The notes: a model not told the origin generated them from the sequence alone. 64,000 nucleotides of DNA from an uncultured Corynebacterium sp. (GCF_946998835.1 NZ_CAMQAZ010000003.1:68507-132506), one strand, 5' to 3'. Positions 16,819 through 26,256 are shown, counted from the first letter of the stretch. Numbers and translations: made by a program.

Positions 16819-18999
16819 ATGTCTGATACTCCGCCAACTGAGAAGGCGGCGGAGGGGGAGTCATTATCGCCACAGGAACTGCAGCGATCAATGCCTGCCT
16901 CTTCGCAACAATCGCAATCGAGTGCAACCTCTGAACCCGAGGTCAACTGGCCTGTTTTTATTATTTCAGGCGTCGGTATTCTCGCCATTGCACTGTGGGC
17001 AATCTTCGCCCCGGAGAACGCCGCTGACACCCTGGCCGGCATTGTCGCCTGGGTGTCGAAGAACTTCGGCTGGTTCTATATTGTGACCGCGACGGCGGCA
17101 GTGCTCTTCATGCTCTACATCGCCATCTCGCGAACGGGGCAGATTAAGCTCGGCCCCGATCATGCCAAGCCGCAGTTCGGCCTGTTTTCCTGGGCCTCCA
17201 TGCTCTTTGCCGCAGGTATCGGTATTGATCTGCTCTTCTTCTCGGTGGCAGAGCCGGTCGCACAGTACTATGGCCCGCCGACAGGAGACGCGGAGACCAT
17301 CGAAGCCGCGCGTCAGGCGGTCGTCTTCACGCTCTTCCACTACGGAGTGACCGGTTGGGCGCTCTACGCCCTGATGGGCATGGCATTCGGCTACTTCGCC
17401 TACCGCCTGAACATGCCTCTGACCATCCGTTCGGCGCTCTACCCGATTATCGGCAAGCGCATTCACGGCCCCGCTGGTGAAGCGGTCGAAATCGCAGCGA
17501 TGCTCGGCACCGTTTTCGGTGTGGCAACCTCGCTGGGTATCGGCGTCGTCCAGCTGAACTACGGCCTGCGCGTGCTGTTCGGAGTGGAGGAGAGTACATC
17601 CTGGCAGATTGCGCTCATCGTGGTGGCTGTATCTGTGGCCATCGCGTCGGCTGTCTCCGGTGTTGACAAGGGCATTCGTCGTCTCTCGGAGCTCAACGTC
17701 GGCCTGGCTATCTGCCTGATGCTTTACATCCTGATCACCGGCCGCACTGCGTTCCTGTTCGACGCGCTGGTGATGAACGTCGGCGAGTACGTCTCCAAGT
17801 TCCCGTCCATGACGATGGATACCTACGCCTTCTCGGGAGCACAGGAATGGCTGAATGCCTGGACTCTGTTCTTCTGGGCTTGGTGGGTGGCCTGGGCTCC
17901 GTTTGTCGGTTTGTTCCTGGCCCGTATTTCCCGTGGCCGTAGCCTGCGTCAGTTTGTCGTCGGCACGCTGACCATTCCGTTCCTCTTCGTCCTGATGTGG
18001 GTTTCCGTGTTCGGTAACTCGGCGCTGGACCTGGTCATTAATGGCGATTCAGAGTTTGGTCAGACTGCACTGGATTACCCGGAGCGCGCCTTCTACCTGC
18101 TGCTGGAGCAGTACCCGGCGCCGATGCTGGTGGCGGCAGTCGCCTCTCTGATTGGTCTGCTCCTCTACATCACCTCGGCCGACTCCGCAGCGCTGGTGAT
18201 GAGTAACTTCACGTCGAAGATCACCGACACCCAGCAGGACGGCAAGAAGTGGACCCGCATTTTCTGGGCTGTTGTGGTCGGCGTGCTGACCATCTCCATG
18301 CTCTACGTCGGCGGTATTCCAACGCTGCAGTCGGCAACGATTGTGATGGGCCTGCCGTTTGCTTTTGTCATCTATCTGGTGATGTATGGCCTATTCAAGT
18401 CACTGCGGCTAGAGCTGATACAGCAGGACTCGACACGTCGTGCACTCCACGGCGCGATGTCGGGGCGTGCCGTGGATGGTCAACAGGGCGATTGGCGAAA
18501 GCGCCTTGCCCGTTCCATGTCCTTCCCGGGCAAGAAGCCGGTCACGCGCTACCTCGACCGAGTCGTGCAGCCAGCACTTGAGCAGGTCGCGGAGGCCATC
18601 AAGGAACGTGGCGGTGAGGTGGCGCTGCACCGTGAACCCACCGAAGAGGTCGGCATTGACCAGATCGACCTGCAGGTCGGTTTCGGCGATGAGAAGGACT
18701 TCCGCTACCAGGTCTATCCGGTTGAGTACTTGACACCGTCCTTCGCTGGACTGGTACACCTGGACAGTGATGCCGACATTTACTACTACCGCCTCGAGGT
18801 CTTCACGCTGACCGGCTCTCTTGGCTATGACATCTACGGCTACACCCAAGAGCAGCTGATTTCCGATGTCCTCGATCTCTACGAACGGCACCTGGAGTTC
18901 CTGCACATGCAGGCTGATCTCCCGGGCACCTCAGATCTGTCCGACAATGCCGACCCCGTCCGTGAATGGTCTGATGACTACTCCAAGGAGGATTCCTAA
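16819..18999 (+). CDS. betT: BCCT family choline/betaine transporter, BetT-like
   Basis: A 726-residue betaine/choline/carnitine transporter. The N-terminal ~50 residues are polar, followed by about 12 membrane helices and a ~190-residue cytoplasmic C-terminal domain. The BCCT signature region FFWAWWVAWAPFVGLFLARI (about residues 350-370) with GRSLRQFV is intact. The long C-terminus and the neighbouring betA/betB favour BetT (proton-driven choline uptake) over BetP. Its TAA is directly followed by the ATG of betB with no gap. The C-tail is the part known to sense osmotic state in relatives. Confidence 0.92.
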   Translation: MSDTPPTEKAAEGESLSPQELQRSMPASSQQSQSSATSEPEVNWPVFIISGVGILAIALWAIFAPENAADTLAGIVAWVSKNFGWFYIVTATAAVLFMLYIAISRTGQIKLGPDHAKPQFGLFSWASMLFAAGIGIDLLFFSVAEPVAQYYGPPTGDAETIEAARQAVVFTLFHYGVTGWALYALMGMAFGYFAYRLNMPLTIRSALYPIIGKRIHGPAGEAVEIAAMLGTVFGVATSLGIGVVQLNYGLRVLFGVEESTSWQIALIVVAVSVAIASAVSGVDKGIRRLSELNVGLAICLMLYILITGRTAFLFDALVMNVGEYVSKFPSMTMDTYAFSGAQEWLNAWTLFFWAWWVAWAPFVGLFLARISRGRSLRQFVVGTLTIPFLFVLMWVSVFGNSALDLVINGDSEFGQTALDYPERAFYLLLEQYPAPMLVAAVASLIGLLLYITSADSAALVMSNFTSKITDTQQDGKKWTRIFWAVVVGVLTISMLYVGGIPTLQSATIVMGLPFAFVIYLVMYGLFKSLRLELIQQDSTRRALHGAMSGRAVDGQQGDWRKRLARSMSFPGKKPVTRYLDRVVQPALEQVAEAIKERGGEVALHREPTEEVGIDQIDLQVGFGDEKDFRYQVYPVEYLTPSFAGLVHLDSDADIYYYRLEVFTLTGSLGYDIYGYTQEQLISDVLDLYERHLEFLHMQADLPGTSDLSDNADPVREWSDDYSKEDS

Positions 19000-20568
19000 A
19001 TGACCTTTGAGCCTTCAACCACTGATAAGGCCCTCGCACCCGAGACCGCCAAATCCCACGAAGGCGCGGCCACGCTGTTTATCGACGGAGCATGGTCCGC
19101 CGCAGCCGCTGGCAACACTCGCACCATCGAGTGTCCGGCCGACGGCTCCTTCATTGCCGAGGTCGCGGAAGCAGATGCCACCGACACCGAGCGCGCCATC
19201 GCCGCTGCCGACGCTGCTTTCCGACGTACCGGAGAAGGCTCCTGGGCATCCTGGAGTACAGCCGAGCGCAGCAAGTTGGTGCTCGACATCGGTGCTGCCA
19301 TCAGGGAGCGCAAGGATGAATTTGCCTGGGCAGAGGCCATGGATACCGGTAAGCGCCTGCCAGAGGCGGCAGCCGATATGGATGACATCATCGCCTGCTT
19401 TGAGTACTTCGGGAAGCTCGCGGGCAATGATGCCGGTCGTCTCGTGGATGCGGATGACCCGTCCGTCGTCGCGCGCATTGTGCGTGAACCCGTCGGTGTC
19501 TGTGGCCTGATCACGCCGTGGAACTACCCACTGCTGCAGACGGCATGGAAGGTCGCACCGTGTCTAGCTACGGGCAATACCTTTGTGCTGAAGCCGGCGG
19601 AGCTGACTCCGCACACCGCTATTCTGCTCATGCACGTCATCGATGACCTGGGCGTTCCGGCAGGCGTTGCCAACCTCATCACTGGTGCTGGCGCCGAAGC
19701 GGGCGCACCGCTGTCCTCGCATCCGAAGGTGGACATGGTCTCCTTCACCGGCGGTCTGGTTACTGGCAAGGTTATTGCTGGTGAGGCGGCCAAGTCCGTG
19801 AAGAAGGTCGCACTCGAGCTCGGCGGCAAGAACCCGAACATCATCTTCGCCGACGCTGACTACGAAGCCGCGTTGGACAACGCCCTCAACGCTGCGTTCC
19901 TGCACTCCGGTCAGGTGTGCTCGGCCGGCGCTCGCTTGATTGTGGAGGGATCCATCGCCGAGAAGTTTGTCGACGATTTGGTCGAGCGCGCCGGGCATAT
20001 CCAGCTCGGCGGTCCACTCGATGAGAAGGCCGAGACCGGTGCGCTGATCTCCAAGCAGCACCTGGATAAGGTTGCGGCATACGTCGATCGGGCCCGTGAA
20101 CAGGGCGCTCGCGTGCGCGTGGGCGGCGAGATTGCCACCGGCGCGACCGCTGACGGTTCCGCCTCGCTTGCCGACGGCTACTTCTACCTCCCAACCGTGA
20201 TTGACCAGGTCACTCGCGAGATGGACTGCGTTCACGACGAAGCCTTTGGCCCGGTGGTGACGGTGGAGACCTTCACCACGGTTGACGAGGCCATCGAGAT
20301 TGGCAACGACACCGAATACGGCCTGGCCGGTGCGGTGTGGACATCCAACCGTGAGGTGTCTGAGCGCGTCTCCCGCGGGCTGCGCCACGGTACCGTCTGG
20401 ATTAACGACTTTGGCCCCTACCTGCCACAGGCCGAATGGGGTGGCTTCGGCCAGTCCGGTATTGGCCGCGAGCTGGGCCCGACCGGCTTGGAGGAGTACA
20501 CCGAGGCCAAGCTAGTCTACGAGAACACGGCACCAGCTGTCACCGGTTGGTTCGAGGATCGTCGCTAA
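19000..20568 (+). CDS. betB: Betaine-aldehyde dehydrogenase
   Basis: A 522-residue NAD(P)-dependent aldehyde dehydrogenase converting betaine aldehyde to glycine betaine, the osmoprotectant. The conserved NPNIIFADAD, the catalytic glutamate in ALELGGKNPN (~residue 272), the catalytic cysteine in SGQVCSAGARL (~307) and PWNYPLLQ are present. The ATG directly abuts the betT stop and the betT end supplies AAGGAGGA as ribosome-binding site, so the genes form one operon. Context, rather than sequence alone, fixes the substrate. Confidence 0.93.
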   Translation: MTFEPSTTDKALAPETAKSHEGAATLFIDGAWSAAAAGNTRTIECPADGSFIAEVAEADATDTERAIAAADAAFRRTGEGSWASWSTAERSKLVLDIGAAIRERKDEFAWAEAMDTGKRLPEAAADMDDIIACFEYFGKLAGNDAGRLVDADDPSVVARIVREPVGVCGLITPWNYPLLQTAWKVAPCLATGNTFVLKPAELTPHTAILLMHVIDDLGVPAGVANLITGAGAEAGAPLSSHPKVDMVSFTGGLVTGKVIAGEAAKSVKKVALELGGKNPNIIFADADYEAALDNALNAAFLHSGQVCSAGARLIVEGSIAEKFVDDLVERAGHIQLGGPLDEKAETGALISKQHLDKVAAYVDRAREQGARVRVGGEIATGATADGSASLADGYFYLPTVIDQVTREMDCVHDEAFGPVVTVETFTTVDEAIEIGNDTEYGLAGAVWTSNREVSERVSRGLRHGTVWINDFGPYLPQAEWGGFGQSGIGRELGPTGLEEYTEAKLVYENTAPAVTGWFEDRR

Positions 20569-20736
20569 AGGCTTGGGCGCAAGAGACTCGGGCATAAGCA
20601 CCTCGGGCACTAGTCCGAGCAAAAATACGGGAAAGCGGCAACGAACCGTTATACTCTCCGATTGAAAAATCGACTCTGCGCACAACTGCGATAAAGGTTT
20701 GCAGTTGTGCGCTTTTGTTCTCTAAGGACATTTGCC

Positions 20737-21567
20737 GTGAACGCTACTACTCGCTCTGACAAGGCCGATGCTGCCAGTTCCGCCGCAGCCACCGGTGGCC
20801 ATGCCGCTGCCAGCACTTGTACTGCCAGCACCGCCGCGACCTTCACCCGCTTCACCCGGCGTCAGCATGTCATCGCCTGGGCTGTGCATGCCTTCACGCT
20901 GACCGGTTTGGTGTGGGCAACGCTGGCGGTGGTCGCACTGCTGGAGGGCCGCCCGCACTGGATGTGGCTCTGGTTGGGCATTGCCCTCGTCGTCGATGGT
21001 GTCGACGGCAATATGGCGCGTAAACATCGCATCAAGGAAGTCGTCCCGTGGTTTAACGGCGCGGTGGTGGACAACATCGTCGACTACCTCACCTGGACCG
21101 CCATACCCGCCGCTTTTATGGTCATGTATCTGCCGCTGGGGCCACGCCCATTGGCAATTTCCCTGGTCATCCTGGTCCTGGTGTCATCGATGTTCTGCTA
21201 TGCCAACGAAGCCGCTAAATCCGGCGACTACTACTTCGTTGGTTTCCCCGCTGCGTGGAACATCGTTGCGGTCTTGCTGTGGGTATGGAACGCGCCCATG
21301 GCCGTGTGCATCGCTGCCATTTTTATCTTCAGCGCAATGACGGTGGTTCCGCTGCACTACACCCACCCATTCCGCGTGGAACGCGGCAGGGTGGCCAACA
21401 TTGCCGCAACGTTCATCTGGATTCTCTCGACTGGCATGCTCATCGCGAGTGAGACGGCGGCGGCGTCGTTAAGCATGACGTCTATCCACGGGCTGGTGGC
21501 TGTCAACGTTGCCGCTGGTGCCTGGCTGATTATCGGCGGTGTGCGGCGCTCGCTCAGCGGACGCTAG
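20737..21567 (+). CDS. pcs: Phosphatidylcholine synthase-like CDP-alcohol phosphatidyltransferase
   Basis: Pcs joins choline to CDP-diacylglycerol in the membrane, giving phosphatidylcholine and CMP. The CDP-alcohol transferase motif is present in its Pcs form: VDGVDGNMARKHRIKEVVPW, then FNGAVVDNIVDYLTW. Further Pcs-like blocks are YYFVGFPAAWNIV and YTHPFRVERGR, which I recall as near-identical in rhizobial Pcs. About eight hydrophobic helices. The GTG at 20737 with AAGGA at 20724-20728 gives 276 residues; the N-terminal 35 are Ala/Thr-rich. It lies just after betB, so its choline could come from BetT. It overlaps the next, convergent gene by 4 bp. Confidence 0.8.
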   Translation: MNATTRSDKADAASSAAATGGHAAASTCTASTAATFTRFTRRQHVIAWAVHAFTLTGLVWATLAVVALLEGRPHWMWLWLGIALVVDGVDGNMARKHRIKEVVPWFNGAVVDNIVDYLTWTAIPAAFMVMYLPLGPRPLAISLVILVLVSSMFCYANEAAKSGDYYFVGFPAAWNIVAVLLWVWNAPMAVCIAAIFIFSAMTVVPLHYTHPFRVERGRVANIAATFIWILSTGMLIASETAAASLSMTSIHGLVAVNVAAGAWLIIGGVRRSLSGR

Positions 21568-22619
21568 CAGCGTGCGGAGGGTGGTTGTCGCAGGACTGTG
21601 TAGATGACCCGGTCGCGCAGCCAGCGGACGTATTCGACGGCGCAGGCGGAAACGATGAGCGCAATGACAAAGATGGTGACCCACACGGGATAATCGCGCC
21701 CGTTGGCCCAGAAATAGACATACGGCGAAACAAAAGTCACCAGGGTAACCAGGAGTCCCAGCATTCTTCGGCCGAATGAGCGGCCGGTGATCATCTCGAC
21801 AATTCCCCAGGTGTAGGGGATAGCGGTAATGATGTCGATAGTCCAGAGCACCCAGACATTGCCGTGGAATCCGGGGACGAAAACCACAGGCAGCGCGCGG
21901 AGCGATGAGTAGACCATCACCACCAGGTAGGCGAGGACTTTCGGGTTGTAGAGCAGACGCCACACGGGATTGCGCTCGATGAGTTTCGTCCCGACCTTGC
22001 GCAGTGCCTGCAGATTCTTTTGCTGCATGAGCAGCGTATTCGTGCTATCCATCAGGTACGCCAGCAGTTTTTGCTGCTCGTGCGTGCCGTGCGCCCAGGT
22101 CTGCACCAGCTCGGTCGGCGAAACAGCGATGGGCACTAGCGGTTCGCCGGTCTGCTTCAGGTGATCGGGAAGCTCCAGGACATCGTCATCGAGCTTATCG
22201 ACGGCCAGCGCCTCGCCCACCACATGAACAATGTCGCCGCCGAGGATGCCGCGTACCTTCTCCACATCACTTTCGGGCAGCGAGCTGAACCAGAGCAGCT
22301 GCCGGGAGGAAATTGCCATTCGCAAGGCGGTGCCCAGGGCTTCCGCTGCGTCATCGATGGCATAAAAGTCCTGCGTGTTGGTGTGCGCGAGTGAACGCAA
22401 GCTGTCGATTGTTACGGCATTTTTGGCGTTGAGCTCGCTGAGACGGGCGACGCCGGAAATGTCAATGACCAGTTGTGGATCAAGGGTGAAAGCGTGGGCA
22501 AAGGGCAGGTCGAGTATTGAGCGCATGGCAAGGAGCCGCTGGTACCCCGGTTGCGCCGGTTGCGCCTGTTGCCCCGGTTGCCCTGGGTGCCCGGCCAGGG
22601 CTGAAGTATGCGCGCTCAT
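21564..22619 (-). CDS. Hypothetical membrane protein
   Basis: A 351-residue protein of no recognised family. Residues ~8-25 are Pro-Gly-Gln-rich, and residues 30-215 look soluble (alpha/beta, no catalytic motif seen). The C-terminal ~125 residues carry four hydrophobic segments, starting near VLAYLVVMVYSSL and ending near IFVIALIVSACAVEYV. An internal Met at residue 32 (MRSILDLPF) could be the true start. It converges on pcs with a 4-bp overlap of stop regions. Confidence 0.7.
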   Translation of the reverse strand: MSAHTSALAGHPGQPGQQAQPAQPGYQRLLAMRSILDLPFAHAFTLDPQLVIDISGVARLSELNAKNAVTIDSLRSLAHTNTQDFYAIDDAAEALGTALRMAISSRQLLWFSSLPESDVEKVRGILGGDIVHVVGEALAVDKLDDDVLELPDHLKQTGEPLVPIAVSPTELVQTWAHGTHEQQKLLAYLMDSTNTLLMQQKNLQALRKVGTKLIERNPVWRLLYNPKVLAYLVVMVYSSLRALPVVFVPGFHGNVWVLWTIDIITAIPYTWGIVEMITGRSFGRRMLGLLVTLVTFVSPYVYFWANGRDYPVWVTIFVIALIVSACAVEYVRWLRDRVIYTVLRQPPSARC

Positions 22620-22823
22620 AGCTTTTTAGCTTGCCACAACTTGCGCATTTTTCTAGTAACCATACGGTTCGGTCTGTCTATTGCTCGCCTCCATGCCCTG
22701 CAAAAACATCGTTAAGTTGGACATTCTCTGATGTGTGAAGTAGTTTCTACTCCACAGGTAGACAGCTCGGTTCATTGTGGCTTTGATGGCGGGCTGGCTC
22801 ATAAATTTAGGAGAACTACTTTC

Positions 22824-24317
22824 ATGCTCATCACAGGACTAGCGCTGGGCGCCGTGCTCGGCTTTGTTATGCAGCGAGGACGCTTCTGCGTCACCGGCTT
22901 CTTGCGCGATATCTTCACTCAGCGCAGCTGGCGCGGCTTCGTCGCCTTGCTGATTGTTATTTCCGTCCACGCCATCGGCCTGGCCGCTCTGACCAGCGCC
23001 GGCGTGATTACTCCCGAATACAAGGAACTAGCTCCTCTAGCCGTTATCGTCGGCGGTATCATCTTCGGCCTGGGTATCGTCCTGGCCGGCGGCTGCGCCT
23101 CGGGAACCTGGTACCGCTCCGGTGAGGGCCTAATCGGTTCCTGGATTGCCCTGGTCTTTTACGCCCTATCCGCTGCTGCTATGAAGACTGGCTTCCTGGG
23201 CGGCCTGCAGAATTCCCTGAAGGACCGCACCGTCGGCCTGACCAGTATCCATGCCTCGCTCGGCATTAGCATCTGGCCATTGGTCATCGCTCTCAGCGCC
23301 CTGACGGCATTCCTCGCCGTTCGCTACCTGCGCGAAGAATTCTCCGGCCCGCGCCCGGTCGCTCTGGCGCCACGCAAGTCCGGTCTCGCGCATATCCTGG
23401 CTGAGAAGCCCTGGCACGTGTACGCCACCGCCGCTATCGTCGGCGCGCTCGGCGTTCTGGCTTGGCCACTGTCCGCCGCCACCGGCCGCAACGATGGCCT
23501 CGGCATCACCACTCCGTCCTCCAACCTCGCCAACTACGTTGTCACTGGTGACACCGAGCGTTTCGACTGGGGCGTCCTCCTCGTCCTCGGCATCCTCGTA
23601 GGCTCCTTCATCGCGGCCAAGGCCTCTGGCGAATTCCGCCTCCGTGTCCCGGATGCCACCCAGGGCGCCCGCTCGGTAGTCGGCGGCATCTTCATGGGTG
23701 TCGGCGCTGCGTGGGCTGGCGGCTGCACCGTCGGCAACGGCATGGTCCAGACGTCGCTGTTCAGCTACCAGGGTTGGCTCGCGCTGGCGTCCATCGCCGC
23801 TGGTGTCGCTATCGCTGCAAAGCTCTGGCTGAAGCCGTCCGCACCTTCGCTTAACGACGTCCCGAGCACCCCCTCCACCACCAACGACACGGCGGTATCG
23901 GCAGCTCCGGTCGCTTCGGCAGGCCCGGTTGCTTCGGCTGCTACTTCTTCTGTTTCGTTGCCGAGCAGCGACGGTGCCGCTGGCACCGAGGCCTCCCCGC
24001 TGGCAGGTGCCTTTGCTGTTGCGCCGGTGGCGTTGCTCGACCGGAGCGTCGTTAAGCAGGAAGACGGCAAGCTCAAGCCACTGGGTAATGGTCGTTACGA
24101 GCTCGACACCGTCGGTGCCGTGTGCCCCTTCCCGCTGATCGAGGCCAAGGACGCGATCGGCAAGATTGAGGTCGGCGAGGAGCTGGTGATTCCATTCGAC
24201 TGCACCCAGGCCACGGATGCGATTCCGCGCTGGGCTGCGAAGGATGGCCACGAGGTCACCAACTTCGAGCAGACCGGCGAGGCTGGTTGGACGATTTCCG
24301 TTCGCCGCGGGAAGTAG
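22824..24317 (+). CDS. YeeE/YedE family (thiosulfate-type) transporter fused to a TusA domain
   Basis: A sulfur-compound importer. The first ~360 residues are a YeeE/YedE membrane domain with its paired cysteine motifs, GGCASGTWYRSGEGL and GGCTVGNGMVQTSLF; in YeeE these cysteines line the thiosulfate path. A Ser/Ala/Thr-rich linker (about 365-405) joins a C-terminal TusA/SirA domain with the sulfur-carrier motif CPFPL (~residue 434). The start at ATG 22824 has AGGAG upstream; an in-frame start at 22731 lies in the leader. Fusion suggests imported sulfur is handed straight to a carrier (inference). Transcribed alone. Confidence 0.9.
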   Translation: MLITGLALGAVLGFVMQRGRFCVTGFLRDIFTQRSWRGFVALLIVISVHAIGLAALTSAGVITPEYKELAPLAVIVGGIIFGLGIVLAGGCASGTWYRSGEGLIGSWIALVFYALSAAAMKTGFLGGLQNSLKDRTVGLTSIHASLGISIWPLVIALSALTAFLAVRYLREEFSGPRPVALAPRKSGLAHILAEKPWHVYATAAIVGALGVLAWPLSAATGRNDGLGITTPSSNLANYVVTGDTERFDWGVLLVLGILVGSFIAAKASGEFRLRVPDATQGARSVVGGIFMGVGAAWAGGCTVGNGMVQTSLFSYQGWLALASIAAGVAIAAKLWLKPSAPSLNDVPSTPSTTNDTAVSAAPVASAGPVASAATSSVSLPSSDGAAGTEASPLAGAFAVAPVALLDRSVVKQEDGKLKPLGNGRYELDTVGAVCPFPLIEAKDAIGKIEVGEELVIPFDCTQATDAIPRWAAKDGHEVTNFEQTGEAGWTISVRRGK

Positions 24318-24358
24318 GGGAAGGGGCCACCGGGACGGGGTTGCGCCCCGCTCCCGCG

Positions 24359-24428
24359 ACTTCACGACATCTATGTCACCTCATGCCACCTCCACAGCTG
24401 GCACGAGGTGACACCCGTGTCGTGAAGT
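24359..24428. repeat. Dispersed palindromic element, copy 2
   Basis: Outer arms ACTTCACGAC (24359-24368) and GTCGTGAAGT (24419-24428) with inner pairing GTCACCTC/GAGGTGAC. Its reverse complement matches the element at 1866-1939 closely, including the asymmetric centre. A TTTTT tract follows at 24431. It lies between the convergent YeeE-TusA and selO genes, so here it could serve as their terminator. Confidence 0.75.
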
Positions 24429-24438
24429 GGTTTTTAGA

Positions 24439-26208
24439 TTAAGTCCCGCAGTACGAGTGGAACGCACCCAACTCCTGCGGTGCCGGCTCCGTGAAATCCG
24501 CTGGGACATCCTGCGGCCCAAAGGGGTTGGTTACCGCTTCCAGCAGGTGCCGGTAGGCGGCCAAATCCCCCGCCCCTGCTTCTCCTGTCGCCCCTGCCGT
24601 CGCCAGAACCTCCGTGACCAGGTGATTCCGCGGAATGTACAGCGGATTGGTCTCCCTCATCAGAGCCAGGGCCGTTGCCCGGTTGATTCCCAGCTCCTCC
24701 CGCGTCTGCTTCCACAACTGCCCCCACTCAGCCACAGCGGCGGAGAAAGCAGGATCAGCGGACAGCCTGGTCAGCGCGGTCAGGGAGGTCAGCGCGTTGG
24801 ATTCCGCAGCTTCCTCCCCATCATCCCTGGCTAGAACCTCAATCAGCGCCCGATGAGCATTCGTGTGGTCGAGCCCAAACTGGACCAGCACACCCTGCCA
24901 CTGTTGGAGCACCTCCGCGGCGGCAGGATTGTCGGCAAGCGAGGCCGGGAGGCCGATTTTGGGCAGCCACTTGCGGCTGAGCGCGTCGGTGAACTCGTTG
25001 GCGAATTCGCCCAGAATGTCGCGGGCACGTGCGAGGGCGTCGTCTGGAGTGCCTGCGAAATGCGGCAGCAAGGCCTCCGCTAACCTGGCCATATTCCACC
25101 CGGCAATCGTCGGTTGCGCGCCATACGCGTACCGACCACCCCGGTCAATGCTGCTGAACACCGCCCGCGGATTGTGCGCATCCAGGAACGCACACGGACC
25201 ATAATCGATGGTCTCGCCCGCGATGCTAGCATTGTCGGTATTCAGCACACCGTGGACAAATCCGCAGGCCATCCACGCCGCAACGAGATTCGCTTGCCGC
25301 TTTACGACGTCCCGGAGAACCAACTCCGCCGAAACCTCGTAGCCGTGCCGCTGCGCGGCGAACTCGATGAGCCGGTCCATGATTCCGGTGTCCGCGCCTG
25401 AGCGTGCGACCAACTCGAACGTACCGACTCGCAGGTGGCTGGATGCTACTCGCACGATGATGCCGCCCGGTTGAAGTTCGGTGGTGGGGTCGGTGTTGTC
25501 GAAAGGGGTTTGCGAGCCACGGTAGATTTCCTCGCCGGTTGCGATGACCGCCAGTGCGCGGGTGGTCGGGACTCCGAGCGCATACATGGCTTCGCTGATG
25601 AGGTACTCCCGCAGGGCGGAGGTCAGCGTGGCTTTGCCGTCACCACCACGGGAGAAGGGTGTGGGGCCTGTGCCTTTGGCTTGGATCTCATATGCCTGGG
25701 TGCTGTCGCTGTGGGGTGGCTGATTGGGGTAATCGGGGCCGCTGGTCTGATTGGCGTCGCTGGGTTGGTCGGGGCGGTTGCCATGGTTGGGGGCGCTGGG
25801 CTGATTGGGGCGGTTGCCATGGTTGGGGTCGCTGGGCTGATTGGAGTGGCTGGGTTGACTGGGCTGACTAGGCAGCCCGGTCAGGCCCGGTTCAGCCTCG
25901 ACGGTGGCGAGCAAGAGCGCGCGGCCGTCGCCGAGCAGGCCAGCGAAGTTGCCGAACTGGTGGCCGGCGTAGGCCGTGGCCACCGGAGTTTCGTATAGGC
26001 CGGGTGGGGTGTCAGTTTCGCTGCTGGCGCCGTGGCCGGTGAGGAACTTCAGGCCAGCGTCCGACCGGAGCCACTGTGGGGAGAGGCCGAGTTGGGTCGC
26101 GAGCTCGTCGTTAAGCATGACCAGCTGCGGCGATGGGGCGTCAAACCCCTGCTGGTCGATAGCGAGTTCAGGCAGTGCGGTGGGCAGATCAGCGACATTT
26201 CGAGCCAT
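24439..26208 (-). CDS. selO: SelO-type protein adenylyltransferase with repeat insertion
   Basis: SelO (YdiU) is a pseudokinase-fold enzyme that transfers AMP to protein Ser/Thr/Tyr residues. Conserved blocks include AYAGHQFGNFAGLLGDGRA (Gly-rich loop region), QAKGTGPTPFSRGGDGKATL and NTDNASIAGETIDYGPCAFLD (metal-binding Asn/Asp). The 589 residues exceed the usual ~480. The excess is mostly a Pro/Asn/Gln/Ser-rich insertion at about residues 110-170, with 12-residue units like NHGNRPNQPSAP. It sits between the glycine-rich loop and the QAKGTGPTP strand, so it may form a surface loop. Catalysis looks intact. Confidence 0.92.
   Translation of the reverse strand: MARNVADLPTALPELAIDQQGFDAPSPQLVMLNDELATQLGLSPQWLRSDAGLKFLTGHGASSETDTPPGLYETPVATAYAGHQFGNFAGLLGDGRALLLATVEAEPGLTGLPSQPSQPSHSNQPSDPNHGNRPNQPSAPNHGNRPDQPSDANQTSGPDYPNQPPHSDSTQAYEIQAKGTGPTPFSRGGDGKATLTSALREYLISEAMYALGVPTTRALAVIATGEEIYRGSQTPFDNTDPTTELQPGGIIVRVASSHLRVGTFELVARSGADTGIMDRLIEFAAQRHGYEVSAELVLRDVVKRQANLVAAWMACGFVHGVLNTDNASIAGETIDYGPCAFLDAHNPRAVFSSIDRGGRYAYGAQPTIAGWNMARLAEALLPHFAGTPDDALARARDILGEFANEFTDALSRKWLPKIGLPASLADNPAAAEVLQQWQGVLVQFGLDHTNAHRALIEVLARDDGEEAAESNALTSLTALTRLSADPAFSAAVAEWGQLWKQTREELGINRATALALMRETNPLYIPRNHLVTEVLATAGATGEAGAGDLAAYRHLLEAVTNPFGPQDVPADFTEPAPQELGAFHSYCGT
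25771..25828. repeat. 36-bp period repeat inside selO
   Basis: A 22-bp block at 25771-25792 (starting GGGGCGGTTGCCATGG) recurs exactly at 25807-25828. Shorter related units (GCTGGGCTGATTGG type) extend from about 25715 to 25870. The period is a multiple of three, so copy changes keep the selO frame. Confidence 0.8.
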
Positions 26209-26256
26209 GTGCGCAGTCTAGCGGGTAGGGCGGATTGAGAATTTGAGCTTTTATGC

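Noticed and set aside
22731..22823. Upstream in-frame start adding 31 residues to YeeE-TusA
   Set aside because: The added residues are polar and Cys-rich without similarity, while ATG 22824 has AGGAG and begins directly at the first membrane helix.
25700..25885. Possible CRISPR-like array
   Set aside because: The repeats are in frame inside selO, have no unique spacers and no cas genes are present.
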